Source of the DNA: Plasmodium coatneyi
Lineage: Eukaryota; Apicomplexa; Aconoidasida; Haemosporida; Plasmodiidae
Assembly: GCF_001680005.1 (NCBI RefSeq)
Contig: NC_033562.1
Location: 1,488,001 to 1,552,000, forward strand
Length of the DNA: 64,000 nucleotides
Direction: 5' to 3'
Notes under the pieces: model-generated
Told to the model about the DNA's origin: nothing
What the model saw: the letters and a program-made list of their open reading frames with translations, nothing else
Database searches by the model: none
Position numbers and translations under genes: made by a program
Shown here: positions 22,301 to 34,600 of the stretch, piece by piece
How the letters are laid out: every line of letters begins with the position of its first letter
How positions within the stretch are numbered: the first letter of the stretch is position 1

Positions 22301-25300
22301 TTTTTTTTCACAAACGATTTTTTAACAACGTGAAGGTATCTCTAATTGTTAATCATAAGAATGGTATATATAACAATAATGTGCACACGTTTCAGTTTGT
22401 TGTCATTGCGGTGTCGTTTTCTCTCTATACATTAATTACATTTTTATGCGTCTACCAATGGGACGATTACGTGGGGGAACAAGAACTGAGCGAATTAGGA
22501 AATAGGAGAAATGTAGGGAATATTGTGAAGACGTCCCCATTTTATGAGGAAGAAGAGGGGAGAAAAACAGAGGTCAACAAATCCGATGTCGCCAAGGAGA
22601 AAAGTGATAACAATGACGGAGAAGCAGAAAAGGTGGAATTGAAAAATGGACAAATGGGTGTGCCACATGGTGAGGGGGGGGAAAAAGACGAAGATGAGGG
22701 CATAGAAGAAGACACAAATGAGCACAGACGGGGAACTCCAACAGGGGGTGACAAACAAGACCACCCCGCTACCCCATCCTGTCGTATTCAAGTGGTAAAA
22801 CTGCTGTCCAAATATGTTAAAGAACGCAAAACTGAGAAATTCTTTTTCTACTTTTCCATGCTTGTGCATGTCACCATTTCGCTCTCCTACTACACCTTTT
22901 TAAGCTACGTGCATGGAAGAAATTTCTTGGGGGTGCTGACAACCATTTCAGTGCTATGCAATGGATTGATTTATGCCATAATTTTCTTCCTGCTCATAAA
23001 ATTGGTAAGAGGGAATAACCTGAAGAAGGACAATAGAAAATGGTTCAGATTTAGCGGCATCAGAAGGAGGATAGGAAAGGCGAAATGGGTGGCCATATGG
23101 AGAAGAAAAACAAGCGGAACAGAAGAGGAACAAACAAATAGGAAACATGTAGTAGCATTCAAACAAAGAAATAAAAAAATGGAGGAGAAATACTTTTTGA
23201 AAAATGAAAAAAGGAGTATAATGTTGATAAATAATATCCTGAAGAGCAGCAAAAGTTTTAAGGTTCATTTTGGTGAAGTGGCTAGCAAGTCAGAAAATGA
23301 TAACTCCCTTAAAAACAAGGAAAGAAGCAAATTTATGAGAAGGTACAAATTACTAGGAATATCCAAAAAGTGGATTATGTTTCTTCAAAATGTGGTAGAT
23401 CTATCCGATGAACCGGAGAAGTGCTTGTCTATGTTGATCAGCTTAACGCTAGAGAAGGAGTTTCCCAGTCTCGACTTAGACGCCTGTTTGGAAATAGTAC
23501 AGAAGAATTATTTTTCCACAATGAAGAATGTGCCAACTATTTTGAAAAACTTTCTCAAATACACGAATAAGTTTTTAGCAATTTTGGAGAGAAGGAAAAA
23601 AGGAGAAAAGAAAAATTCAAACGGGCGCATAAACGACTGCGACGAGTCGGCAATCATTTTCGCATGGGGGTTAAGCATTCTCAGTTTCGGAAATCTGCAA
23701 GATGTAAACTATAACCTTTCGCTTGTCCTATTTCACGTTTCCAATGTGCTAGCCAAATGTAGATATATGAAGTACATAATGGATTACTATTTTAGGTATA
23801 TGCCCTATTGGGGGGTTATTCCTTTTGCAGGTTTGGGAAATTACTACCTCCCCCGTGAGACGACAACGGGGGGCACACTACCCATTTGTGACACTATTAA
23901 TAACAGGTATGGGGACCAAGAAGGGGAAAGCAATTTTAATAGGGTTGACCCCGGAAGGGTGGACAATCAAACTGTAGCTTTCGAATCGTTAGGGGAGGAT
24001 AGACACCCAGATGGATATATAAATGGGAAGAACGAGCAGCTCAATGTAGATGCGCCAAATCAGCAAGCGTGTTTAGGTCCACAATTTACCCATACTGCGA
24101 AGATGGAAAGCTACCCAGGGGAGCTAGGCACTTCTCCATCGGGTTGTACCCCGAGTAGGATAACTCAATCTGGTTTAAGCAACAGGAGAAGAGGTAACAG
24201 CGCATGGGACAAAATGTGCATATGTAGGGTGTGTCTACGTGGGCATAATTTTCCATGGGAGATGAAAATCCCATTCCATATGCACATGAAGTGCTCCACT
24301 CGAACCTTTTACAGGCACCCTAGGAAAGAGAGACAATCAGGCGGGGGATGGACTCCCCCTCGAATTTGAGCTTAACCGTATATACGCCAAGGAACTTTGC
24401 AGAATTTACGTGCATTGTTTATTAGCAGATGTGAGCGAGATGTACAAAGGCATACAATACACGCAGACGTGCGAAAAGTACCTATGTAGTGGGGTTTTAA
24501 ACCTATGGGGGGAGCACCACAAGAATAGTAGCAATATGTATATGAGGAGGTATTACGAACATTTGGAGAGGTGGGCAGGACTGGAGGTAAACACCGTCCA
24601 AGATCCAACGGAAGCAATTTTCAACATAGAAGATTACATAAGCAGCAGGGTTATAGAAATAGATTTTTATGGACAATTTGAGCACCTAAAGGGTGACACG
24701 AAAAATTATTTAATGAGTCTAATTAAAGAAGGGGACTCTTTACATGTGAAGGAGTTAACAAACTTTTCGGAGATACCTCGAGATAGATCTCAAGAAATGG
24801 ATAGAAAAGAAAAGGAAGAAAAAGAGAAAAAAAGAAAACGAAAAAATGAACAATTTTGCAAAGTTTTCTGTAGCGCTTTGCCAGTGTGCATAGAAAAACG
24901 CTGTTGGGAATTTCTAGACAAAAATGAACTGAAGCAGATTGAAGAGGAAAAAAGGCAAAGAAGAAATTTCACAATTTCGTGTGAAAACATGGGGGAAGAA
25001 TATTTTAATGTACACGTATTGAAAAATTATGAAGAAAAAGTGACCTATTTTAAGATTGACTGCTATGGAGGGGTCATTTCGGTTGGGGGAGAATTTGTGA
25101 ACAAGAAAGGGTTTATCCAAAATGTGCGCAAAAATAATGTGGAAAAGGGGCGGAGAAAGACAGCTACCGAGGGGGATAAAAAAGACGAGGCAAATTTTAC
25201 GGAAGAGGAAGACGACAAATTTTTAACCGAAGAGAGTGTCCAGATGTTGAACACAAACATGTACAATTATATAAATTACGAACGCGTGGAGGGTTCCAGA

Positions 25301-27931
25301 ATGGAAATATTTACCCACAACAGTTACGAGGGTGACATAGGCATTACAGGAGATTTGAAGGGAATGAATTTTCATGATAGAAATGCACTATTGGTTTTAA
25401 GCCCCACGGTTGTTATACCTGCGGAATGCACCATAGAGGTGTGGCTGTTTGTTGGTTCAAGAAGAGATACAAATGGACTGGAAAAGAGTTTCCTATTTTG
25501 CGACATGGAAGGAAATTCCCCATTCGTCATCTCCAGAAGGGGAAACAAAATTGAGGATATAGAAATACACATCAGTGATAAGCGCAGGTTAAGCAGTTAC
25601 TTTAGACAACAGCACAATGAGGGGCGGGGGGAACCCATGGACGGGGGGGAGACTACCGGGAAGGAAAACCTTTGGAACGTTTACATAAAATGCGAGAAGA
25701 CACCCAAATGGAATAAAATAAACTCCATAGTGAAGCAGAATGAGTGGAACTTATTAAATATAACCAAATGTGCTAGTGGAATAATTTACTACATTAATGG
25801 GAAGTACATGAACAGCGTCTCGCACGAAGTGTTAAATTTAGAGAAAGAATTACAGATGAGCATATTTGGAAATTCCTGCTTTGGAAATAATAACATAGGA
25901 TTATGTTCCTCTTTTAAAATCTTTGAGTTTTTAAAAAAGGAAGAGATAAAGAGAAGATACCAAATTGTGAAGAAAGTTAAAGGAAGAGAAATGGTTGGAG
26001 ATAATCTCTGCATGGAGATGAAAGACCAAGTAATAGAAGGCATAGATGTGAGAGATAAATGCATGCAGGTTTGGGAATTTTTCATATACTTTACGCAATC
26101 GCAGAAGGAGAAGACTAGGGTTGTTGCCTTAACCAATGATTCTAATTACAGAGTGAAAATTTATCAGCTACGCTTGGTTCCTAAGTACACAGGTGCCACT
26201 TCTCGAGGGGGGGAAAACAGTCCTGGGGAAAGTCCCCCAAGTGCGTACTTGTATGAAAGAAACGGTGAAGAGTTACATAGCAAAGGGAACAAATTAGTGT
26301 TGACGGATCAACCAAATGGTGAAGTAGAGGGATGTGCAAACCTCCACAGGAAGTGCGAAAAAATAATCCACATCGATGATAAGGAAGAGTATGGTTACAA
26401 TGTGTACTTGAAAAAAGTGAGCAGAAAGGAAGACGCTCCAAAGATTTACGGAATAAATATATTTTCTGACCTCCTTTGCTATGCATGCGATTTGTCCAAA
26501 TTTTATAACCTAATTTTGGACCCGCCTTTATCCATATATAACGAATTAGTAAAACCGTTCGGGTATACGCTATGCCTTTGGGTGTTCCTGCCCATAGAGG
26601 AGAACGTTTCCTTTTCTTCACTAGTTAGTGGAGAGAAGGATGCACATATATGCGTTTTTAGCGATAGGCTAGTTATTGGATGTGTTCAGAATTACAGACG
26701 ACGGGGGAACAACCAGTGCCAAACCTTTTACCACTCTTCTGGATTCAGTGTCAAGAATCTGAAGAGGGGGTGGTACTACCTAACAGTCGTTGGAACTTTA
26801 AGGGGGCAATTTTACTTTATAAATGGCTGCTTCAAGGGACATCATAATTTTTGCTCCTTTGATGATATAAAATATGTAGGAAATAGTAGCTTGTTTGTTA
26901 ACCCATTTTCTTATATTTGTTTCTTCAAAATGGTGACGAAGCCTTTATCTGTCACTGAAATTATGTGTGAATATGCATGCCCTGCTTATGATAAGTTAGC
27001 TGCTTCGTCTGGTTCTTCTTATTGGTACTTACTTTTTGCAAACGTGTTAGGAAGAACAGCCGAAAATAACGGGAGTGTAGACTCCCTCAGTGATAAATCT
27101 ACGTCTTCGACTGGTTCAGACAAGGGGAAGTATGTCCACTTTGAAATTACAGAATTTTTGAATGTGCACATTTATCCGTATCTAGAGAGGAAAGATTACC
27201 AATTCGCGTTATCCGTTACGTCTATAAGGAACAGGAAGTTATTTTTTTTTAACAGAAAAAAGGAGCAAGTGAACAATTTGAATATATACCTGAACGTCAG
27301 CATAGTGTTGCCTTCATGTTGGGCAATTTTCGCTGTCATCAATTTGGCGTATGTGAATAAATCTACCTATCACTGTTTGGTGGGGGGGCAAAATGGAAAT
27401 TCGCATGTTGCCATTAAAGGGTCGAATTTAGCCTTAGGGGTTTTAACACACTTGGGGGAGGACTACTTGCAAAAGGGGGAAATACTTGATGGGGTTACAA
27501 ATGGGGAAAGAACAAACCATTTATTGGTACGGGGTTCCTCCTCAAATGATAGGAACAAGGCCGCATCGAGGGGTACTAATAAAATGGGTAATACAGCCCA
27601 GTGCCAAACGGACACCAATATGTGTAACAAGAATTATCCCCCTTTTCACAGCTCAGGGTATAATCTGCAGAAGGAGCTGAACGAGGAAATTCTACTAACA
27701 ACCAGGTGTCGACAGAATGAGCAGACCTTTTTCATTGATTCGCACAAGGTGGGAGTGTGCAAATCATGTCTCAGTCCCATATGCTGCATTGGCAACTGCC
27801 GATCTGTCAGTGGCGAATATTTGTCTCCATTCGGTTTTTACAAATTTGTGCGGGTCGTTTTTGAGGACGTTACGGATGAACAGGTCATCCAGTTTTACCG
27901 TTCCTTTCCTTTGCGAGGGGAGCACAGGTAA
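19400..27931 (+). CDS. Large GCC2/GCC3 (ephrin-receptor-like) multi-span membrane protein with ConA/LamG-like domains
   Basis: Ten exons chain in phase: 19400-19534, 19661-19687, 19847-19982, 20114-20164, 20315-20571, 20762-20949, 21130-21226, 21403-21514, 21848-24193, 24315-27931, about 2321 residues. A signal peptide (KFALLMSFLLI) is followed by a Cys-rich GCC2/GCC3 module (KCEKCKKGFYNF, VPCPLGTFSDAEGS, CRNCPSGS, QNCVCSKGF). Several hydrophobic spans follow (VVSLYFVTLGFFLSILIL; FLLYLPLLFLVFPFFGTIVL; FQFVVIAVSFSLYTLITFLC; TTISVLCNGLIYAIIFFLLI and others, roughly eight). The C-terminal half has at least two, perhaps three, ConA/LamG-like beta domains (TIEVWLFVGS with IIYYINGKY; GYTLCLWVFLP with GQFYFINGCF). 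The role is unknown; the modules suggest surface or secretory adhesion. The join 24193/24315 is chosen for a GTAACA donor and a 121-base intron. The stop at 27931 overlaps a good AG/GTAAGC donor at 27928, so a further 3' exon is possible. Not a canonical CRMP as far as I can tell. Confidence 0.75.
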
Positions 27932-28357
27932 GCGTGCAGATATATGCACATATGGCCGTATCTGCTTATATTTATAAACATTTAGAATGAGCTTCAGCCA
28001 GGGGGGGCACCTCCAAATTTGGATAGTAGCACACACCCTTGTTCGTACGAAGTCACGTTTGAGACGGTGTACAAAAGAACAAAACAAACAAACAAGGCAT
28101 AATTCATTTGAACCTTTCGTAATGACAAGTTCCGTTCGGAATAGCCAAACGGAGGAACAAAGATTTCACGCAGTTTCGCGGGCAGCTGTATTTAAAAGGT
28201 ATCTAGAGAAACAACTCTTTTCGCACCATACAGCATGTAACGTATATTGGGCTATTTTTGCATGCGAACCGGACACGCTAATGAGAGTACAAATTTAAAC
28301 TGTGGCAAAGTGGAATAAGGGAATGTATGAGGGCAGATGGGGGGCTCCTTTCCCCCT
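27932..28357. other. Convergent 3' region, possible last exon of GCC2/GCC3 gene
   Basis: If the donor at 27928 is used, the acceptor ending at 27985 (ACATTTAG) would open a frame from 27986 to a stop at 28296-28298, adding about 104 residues. That frame is rich in basic residues and has no recognisable domain, so it may equally be 3' untranslated sequence. The next gene converges from the right and ends at 28358. Confidence 0.35.
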
Positions 28358-29374
28358 TCATTCTTCTTCCACTTCTCCTTCATCAGCAGTTTCATTCGAT
28401 TCGATGGACCCCTCCATGTTCTGGTTTTCCGTTTCTTCCGTTTCGTTCGTCCCTTTCTCAGACCTAGGGGTAAAAGCGAGGCAACTCCAAGTGGGCACAT
28501 TGTTGGAAGGATGTATACAGGGGAATATGAAGACAAATACATGCACAGAGATGCACATGTATTTTTTTTTTTTTGGTTACCCGTTCTTTTGAACTTCGTC
28601 GACGCTTTTGCCGTTGATTTTTACTTGCGGGCTTCCGAATTTACTTTTGGCAATTCGCACTTTTAGCCCCTTGGGTTCATTTTCCTGTTCTTCATCGAAT
28701 TCTTCGTTGATAATTTTTTTCATAGCTAGCTTTTGTTCCTTCTGTTGGGTGTTTGCTTTCTTTTTTAGTGATTCGTTTGGTTCGCCTGGTTGTTCCAGGT
28801 TTGCATCTTCATCCTCTTCGCCCTCCTTCTCATTTTGCTCTTCCTCTTTGTCATTGCCTGCCTGGGCATAGTTATACTCTGGTAGTTTTCCCCTATTTTT
28901 TGTCATTTTGCACAGAACCGCATCCGTTATAGAGTTGACCCAGAAGTTCCTGAGGACTTTACTAGCCAAACATAGAATGGTAGAATCATCCTTATTTTTT
29001 CCCTCTCGTATGTTAATGCATTTGCTGGATAATGTTTCTATTGGCAGAAGTATATCCTTTATGCTTATTTCTTTTTCCTTTATATTTCCTAATCTTAGAA
29101 TTAGCTTATTAGAAACTATGGACCCTTCAATGATTAGCTTTCCTTCTTTATCCGTTTTGTCTAAGATTAACCCTGCCAAGTGCTTAAGGGACTGACCGCA
29201 ATATTTTCTATTGGCAAAACTTTTCGCTTCGTCCAAATTGCTGTATTCATTTTTTGAAACCTTTAAAAGTTCCTTTGTCCATTTATCCAGATTCTTGTTA
29301 AAGAATACCGGGGCGCATCTGCTTACGAAGACGTTAAGTAGAAGGATGGGAAGGGCCCATTTTATCGAATGCAT
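28358..29374 (-). CDS. Secreted PH-like domain protein
   Basis: Two exons: 29374-28581 and 28463-28358, joined in phase 2 (donor GG/GTAACC, acceptor CCCTAG), giving 299 residues. I chose the ATG at 29374, since it gives a clear signal peptide, MHSIKWALPILLLNVFVSRC; an upstream in-frame ATG at 29485 would bury it. Residues about 70-160 (KLIIEGSIVSNKLILRLGNI ... VLRNFWVNSITDAVLC) have the alternating strand pattern and closing helix with a tryptophan expected of a pleckstrin-homology fold; this is inference, though from memory P. falciparum annotates a PH-domain protein at this place. The C-terminal third is highly charged (Glu/Lys-rich), and exon 2 adds a tail of acidic Glu/Thr/Asn residues ending EVEEE. 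A PH-like protein entering the secretory pathway is uncommon. The ligand and site of action cannot be told from sequence. Confidence 0.7.
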
Positions 29375-31652
29375 GGTTGGCTCGGTTGGTAAAAGAAGGG
29401 GAGTAGACAGTGTGGGTAATATGCCAAAAGTGACGTATGGCTTGTGAGATGTGGCGTGAGAAGTACGAGTGGAAGACAGGTGCAAAGAAGTTTACAGACA
29501 CTGCAAGAATTTACTAATACTTAGCTATTCAGAGACGATTTGTATGGTAAATCCTTATCAAGGAGAGAATTTCAACTAATTTGGGTAAGAACAATATGGT
29601 GGACGAAATGGGGGGAAACCCTTATAATGTTCATTTAATTGTGTGGGAATTTTTTATTTTATTTTTCTTTGTTCCTTAATTATAGGTTATGCGAACTGGG
29701 GGGTATTAATTTGTGTGTACGTACATGGCTGTGCCAAGGTGGAAGAAAAAAACTCCACGGGGAGGGTGTGCATAAAATGGTGCGATGGGACATGTGGTAA
29801 GGTGAAATCATGCGTGGAAGCGAAGACTCATTTTTGTGATTTAGTAGAGGATCGAACATAAGGCAGTACGTTTTCTTGCGTCCAGTCAATAAGAACCGAA
29901 CGCGCTGCAACATGAATGCAAATTTTACAACATTGCGCTGGGGTAGACGACCCACGTGTTCATTTTTTCCCACATGGAACAACAGAAGGCGTATTCACAC
30001 GCGTGCCAATCACTGTGCTTCCCGATATTTAATATCATTACCTACGTCAGAAAATTCCCGAGAAACATTGCGCACAATCGCGCGGTTTTCAATTTTAAGG
30101 CTACGTTGCTCAGGAACTTATACGCCGGTTAAATGGAAAATGTGCTTTGGACGATGGGCCCCTAAAACAGTGTGCCGCAACTATCCCTTTCACGATGCAG
30201 GGTGAGCGTTGTCTAATCGGTTGTACTCCCATTTTGGAACAATACTTAATGTTAAAATTCTTTGTTCGTTAGATGAGGGATTGAAGCCATGTAACCCTTA
30301 GCCATGGCGCAATAGGTACTACTCGAATAGGCGTTTAATTAACTATGCGGCTTCCCCTTCGCCCTTATTACGTGCATTTTGTGGAGCCCTTCCTGTATGC
30401 ACATTTTTCTCCTTCTATTTCGATGGACTCACCACAATTTGCCCATATAACGCAGAAAAGGAAAATCAGGGAGGGCTTATCCATCTCGATTTTTATCTTT
30501 AAGAATTTTCGACTATACATAAAAAAACACAGCTACATGTGCAATTTGACCGAATTGCGCTTTTCAAAATGGTTAGAACGTTGCAGTGGTTTAAATTTGA
30601 TGAAAAAAAAATATATATATTGCTGAGAAAAGGGTTACCACTCTTTTTAAGGCATAAATATGATAATTATTAAATGTGTTTATTTTATTTTATTCTATTC
30701 TATTTTATATATTTTTTTTTTTCCTTAATTTAACCGTAATATGAGATGAGAGTGCCCACCAACCGCATCGATCCAGCTGCATATCCCGCACATGCGTTCC
30801 GAACGAAGAGCAAACATATGCCTTATGCTTACTTAGCAATTTTTTAGGGCAGGCTTCCAATTTTGTGCCTTTGCTTATTTATCTGGTGCAAGTACGCTTA
30901 ACAATTATTATACAGATGATGTGCATTTTTTTTTTATTGATACATAATTTGTGCACTTCTGTTTTATGCGACCAAGCAAGTTGCCCCTTCAACATTTTTT
31001 AGCTTAAAAATATTACATGGGAGAGGAGTTACATTGCAGGAGTGAATAGATGACTGGGTATTCCACTGAGATGATAATTTATGAACGCGTCATTTTGCTG
31101 CCAACGTTGCGTACCTAAGAGTTAAAAGAGGTACACCCATTCAAATGAGTACTTATGCAGTACGTTCGTAGCCACGCGCGTGCATGAAAGTAGGTTTATA
31201 CGTGTGCCCTGCTTATCCGTTTATAATGTGGTGGTTACCCCGTGTGTGATTATCCTCTATACTGTTGGCCCCCTTTACACGCTCCTTCTCCTTATCCTAA
31301 CTCAGTGGGAAAACTCGCGACGATCAATGCACCAATAATATCACCTTGAGCAGAACCGCTAAACAGAAAAATGATGTAACTAATTTATTTGCATTTCCTT
31401 CCTCCGTTAACATTTCGAATTTTAAGAGCTCATCCTGAATTGCTGACTTCGCCGAAACCGTTGCTACGATTAGAAGGGTTCACACCACAGGGGTAGATAA
31501 ACTCTTATTCCTTTTACTTTTCATTAATAAGACTGCTTGGGGAAAGCACCCAACTGAGCAAATTGAACGGTAAGAGGGACAAACTGGTGATATATGCAAC
31601 ATATAGACGGAGATAACTGTAGAGCAAAACAAAAGTTAAATGAATATATAAG
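29375..31652. other. Divergent intergenic region, PH-like gene to AP-4 epsilon
   Basis: About 2.3 kb between two genes transcribed away from each other. It probably contains two promoters and long 5' leaders. Short frames at 29643-30205 and 30345-30626 show no domains or consistent splice partners. AT-rich blocks lie near 30660-30740 and 30926-30940. No RNA gene was recognised. Confidence 0.5.
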
Positions 31653-34600
31653 ATGCTTGGATTCTCGGGATCATGTCTGTCCAAGGAGTTTTTCGACTTA
31701 GCCAAATCGATTGGGGAGGCCCGTTCGAAGCAGGTAAGCTGTGCGGAGATTTTGCCCATTGGGGAGGCAAACGTGCACACATAGCACACACATATATATA
31801 TACATTCACATGCATGAATCTCCATGCTGCTTCTTTTTTCCCTCAAAGGAGGAAGACAGAATCATATGCAATGAGATCGTTTTGCTCAAGTCAAGGTTTG
31901 CCGATCCGAGTGCGTCAGTAGTAAGTTTCCGTGCGAACATGTGGAGAGATTAAACAACGTGGAAGGTGGAACTTACCACATGGTGGTTGTTTCAACTCCC
32001 AGAGGGAAGAGTTGTTCGATGTGCTCCGTTGCGGAGATATATATCGAGAGGTGCACATGTGCTTATATACCTATTGCACACCTTGTTATTTTTTTCCCCC
32101 CCACAGAAACAGATAAAAGAATACCTAATCAGGGCGATTTACATCGAAATGCTGGGGCATGACGCGTCCTTCGCATATATCCACGCAGTTAAGCTGGCAC
32201 ACGAGAAGAACATTTTGTGCAAGAGGACGGGCTACCTGTCATGCAATTTGTTCCTAAATAAAGACCATGAATTAATGCTACTTCTAATTAATACAATACA
32301 GAAGGATTTAAAAAGCGACAACCATTTAGAAATATGGGCAGCGCTAAATTGTGTGTGTAAATTATTAAACAGTGAAATGATCCCAGCGATATTCCCAATT
32401 ATAAAAAATTTATTAAATCATAAAAATGAATTGATAAGAAAAAAAGTTTGTATGCTGTTGCATAAAATGTATTTAATAGATCCATCCTTGATAAAAGAAA
32501 TTGACGTTTTTTTGAAAAAGTTATTGTGCGATGTCGACCCATCCGTCATGGGTGCGTCATTAAACTTGATCTTTTGCATTGCCAAGAATGACATTACTTA
32601 TTGTATAAAGTTAGTGCCATACTTAGTTTCCATTTTGAAGCAGATATGTGAAAATAAATTGCCTAAGGATTATGATTACCATAGAATTCCCGCTCCGTGG
32701 ATTCAAATTAAAATACTAGCCATTTTTAGAATTCTCGGATATTCGAATAAAAAGATATCAGAACAGATGTACGAAGTGTTACAGAAGACCATGCAGAGAG
32801 CTGACTTTGGAATAAACGTTGGTTATGCTATTATATATGAGTGTGTAAAAACTATTGCTACGATATACCCATCTCATCATTTGCTAGAGTTGGCATCTCT
32901 GTCCATATCAAGGTTTATCTCCTCAGATAATCATAATCTTAAATACGTTGGGGTGACGGGGTTAGCTCTGATTGTGAAAATTAACCCTATGTATGCATCG
33001 AAGCACCAGCTAGCTGTGGTAGACTGTTTAGAAGACAAAGATGAAACGTTAAAAATGAAAACGCTAGATTTGTTATACCAAATGACGAACCCTCTAAATG
33101 TTAAAGTAATTGTGGATAAGCTTTTATTTCACGTGGAGAATTCGCTAGACATTCATTTTAAGCATGACTTGGCGTGCAAAATAATTCAGTTAATTGAAAG
33201 GTACACTCCAGACGATATATGGTTTTTAAATACAATCAATTCTTTGTTTCTATCCGTGGGTGAATTACTCGATGAGAGTTATTCGTACTCCCTTATTAAG
33301 CTTCTGAAGGACAGCTCCATATGCCTGGATTCGGACTCAGGTGATGATTTGGTTCGTAGCGAAGTGAATGAGGAGGATAGTGTTGGGGATGGCAATAACC
33401 TGAACCGTGACAATAGTAATGTACCTTACGCAAATCAAGGGGAAAGTGCAAATGCGGCTTATTTGAACATTGCAGAGGTGGGCAGTAAGGGGGAGATGAT
33501 GAGTGAGCCTACACCCACAGTCAAAGAAGGTGTTAGCAGCCATCCAGATGATAAACCCAATTGTGGAAATTATGACTTAGGGCAAAATGATGTAAATGTG
33601 CCACTTGATGACAGTGATAAGGTACTTATGTTGGGGGAGATAAGAAATGATGGAAATAGCGGTGGATACGCTGGAGATAACAGCCATACTGGTGAGAAGC
33701 ACATTAGAGGAAAATCCAATCGGAAGAACGATCAAAATCAATTAAAGGGGGACAAAAAAATAAACGATGATGTGTACAATTTGAGGAAGTATGCTGTGAA
33801 TACCTACATAACCATGCTGGAAAATAACGAGAATATTCCCTTCATTTTGATGCAAATAATTTGCTGGGTGTTGGGAGAGTATAGCTACCTGTGCGATATA
33901 GAAAATTACACAACTGAAGATATCATTGATTTGTTGTGTGAATGTCTGGAGAAAACTTTTAACAACCCAGATAGAGTAAAGTCCTGCATAATTACAGCCA
34001 TTTTTAAACTGTGTTGCTTCAACAATATAACCGACCATGTCGTTGCTAAGAAGTTAATCGAGAAATACAAAAACAGCAGACTTACCGACATGCAACAGAG
34101 GTGCTACGAATATAGTTCCATTTTAAATAACCCTACTTTAATGAAAAATGTATTTTCAATATCGAGTAAGCAGAAAATCGTCATGGATGAAAATTTGTCC
34201 TTTTTAAATCCCTTCGTGGATAAATATTTGGCAAGTGGGGGGAAGGCTTACATAAAGAAGGAATTAAGGGAAACAGAAGCAAATTTCGAATCCGCTAAGA
34301 ACAGCGTTCCTGTGCTCAATTTCACACCATATGAATTACCAATCAATAACAGAGTGCATATTGATACCTTCCACACGTCCAACAGCGGCTCTGCTTATGA
34401 AAGGAGTTACAAGTATGACACACCAGCGCATGTTTCGTTAGAGGATAGAACATCTAACCTGAATGAGAGGGAAAGAACATTTAAGCTTAATGTGGTGGGC
34501 CCTAAAAAATGGACAAAGGAAGCGTGCAAAATGGAAGGGAAGAATAATAATGAAAAAAATAGCCTCAAAAATGGCAAGAAAAAGAAAAAGAAAAAAAAAA

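Noticed and set aside
24410..27931. Treating this frame as a separate gene
   Set aside because: The open frame extends upstream of its first start to an acceptor at 24314 and joins in phase to the preceding exon via a GTAACA donor; one large gene explains both better.
27987..28298. Stand-alone small gene after the GCC2/GCC3 gene
   Set aside because: No domain. It is better viewed as a possible terminal exon or 3' untranslated region.
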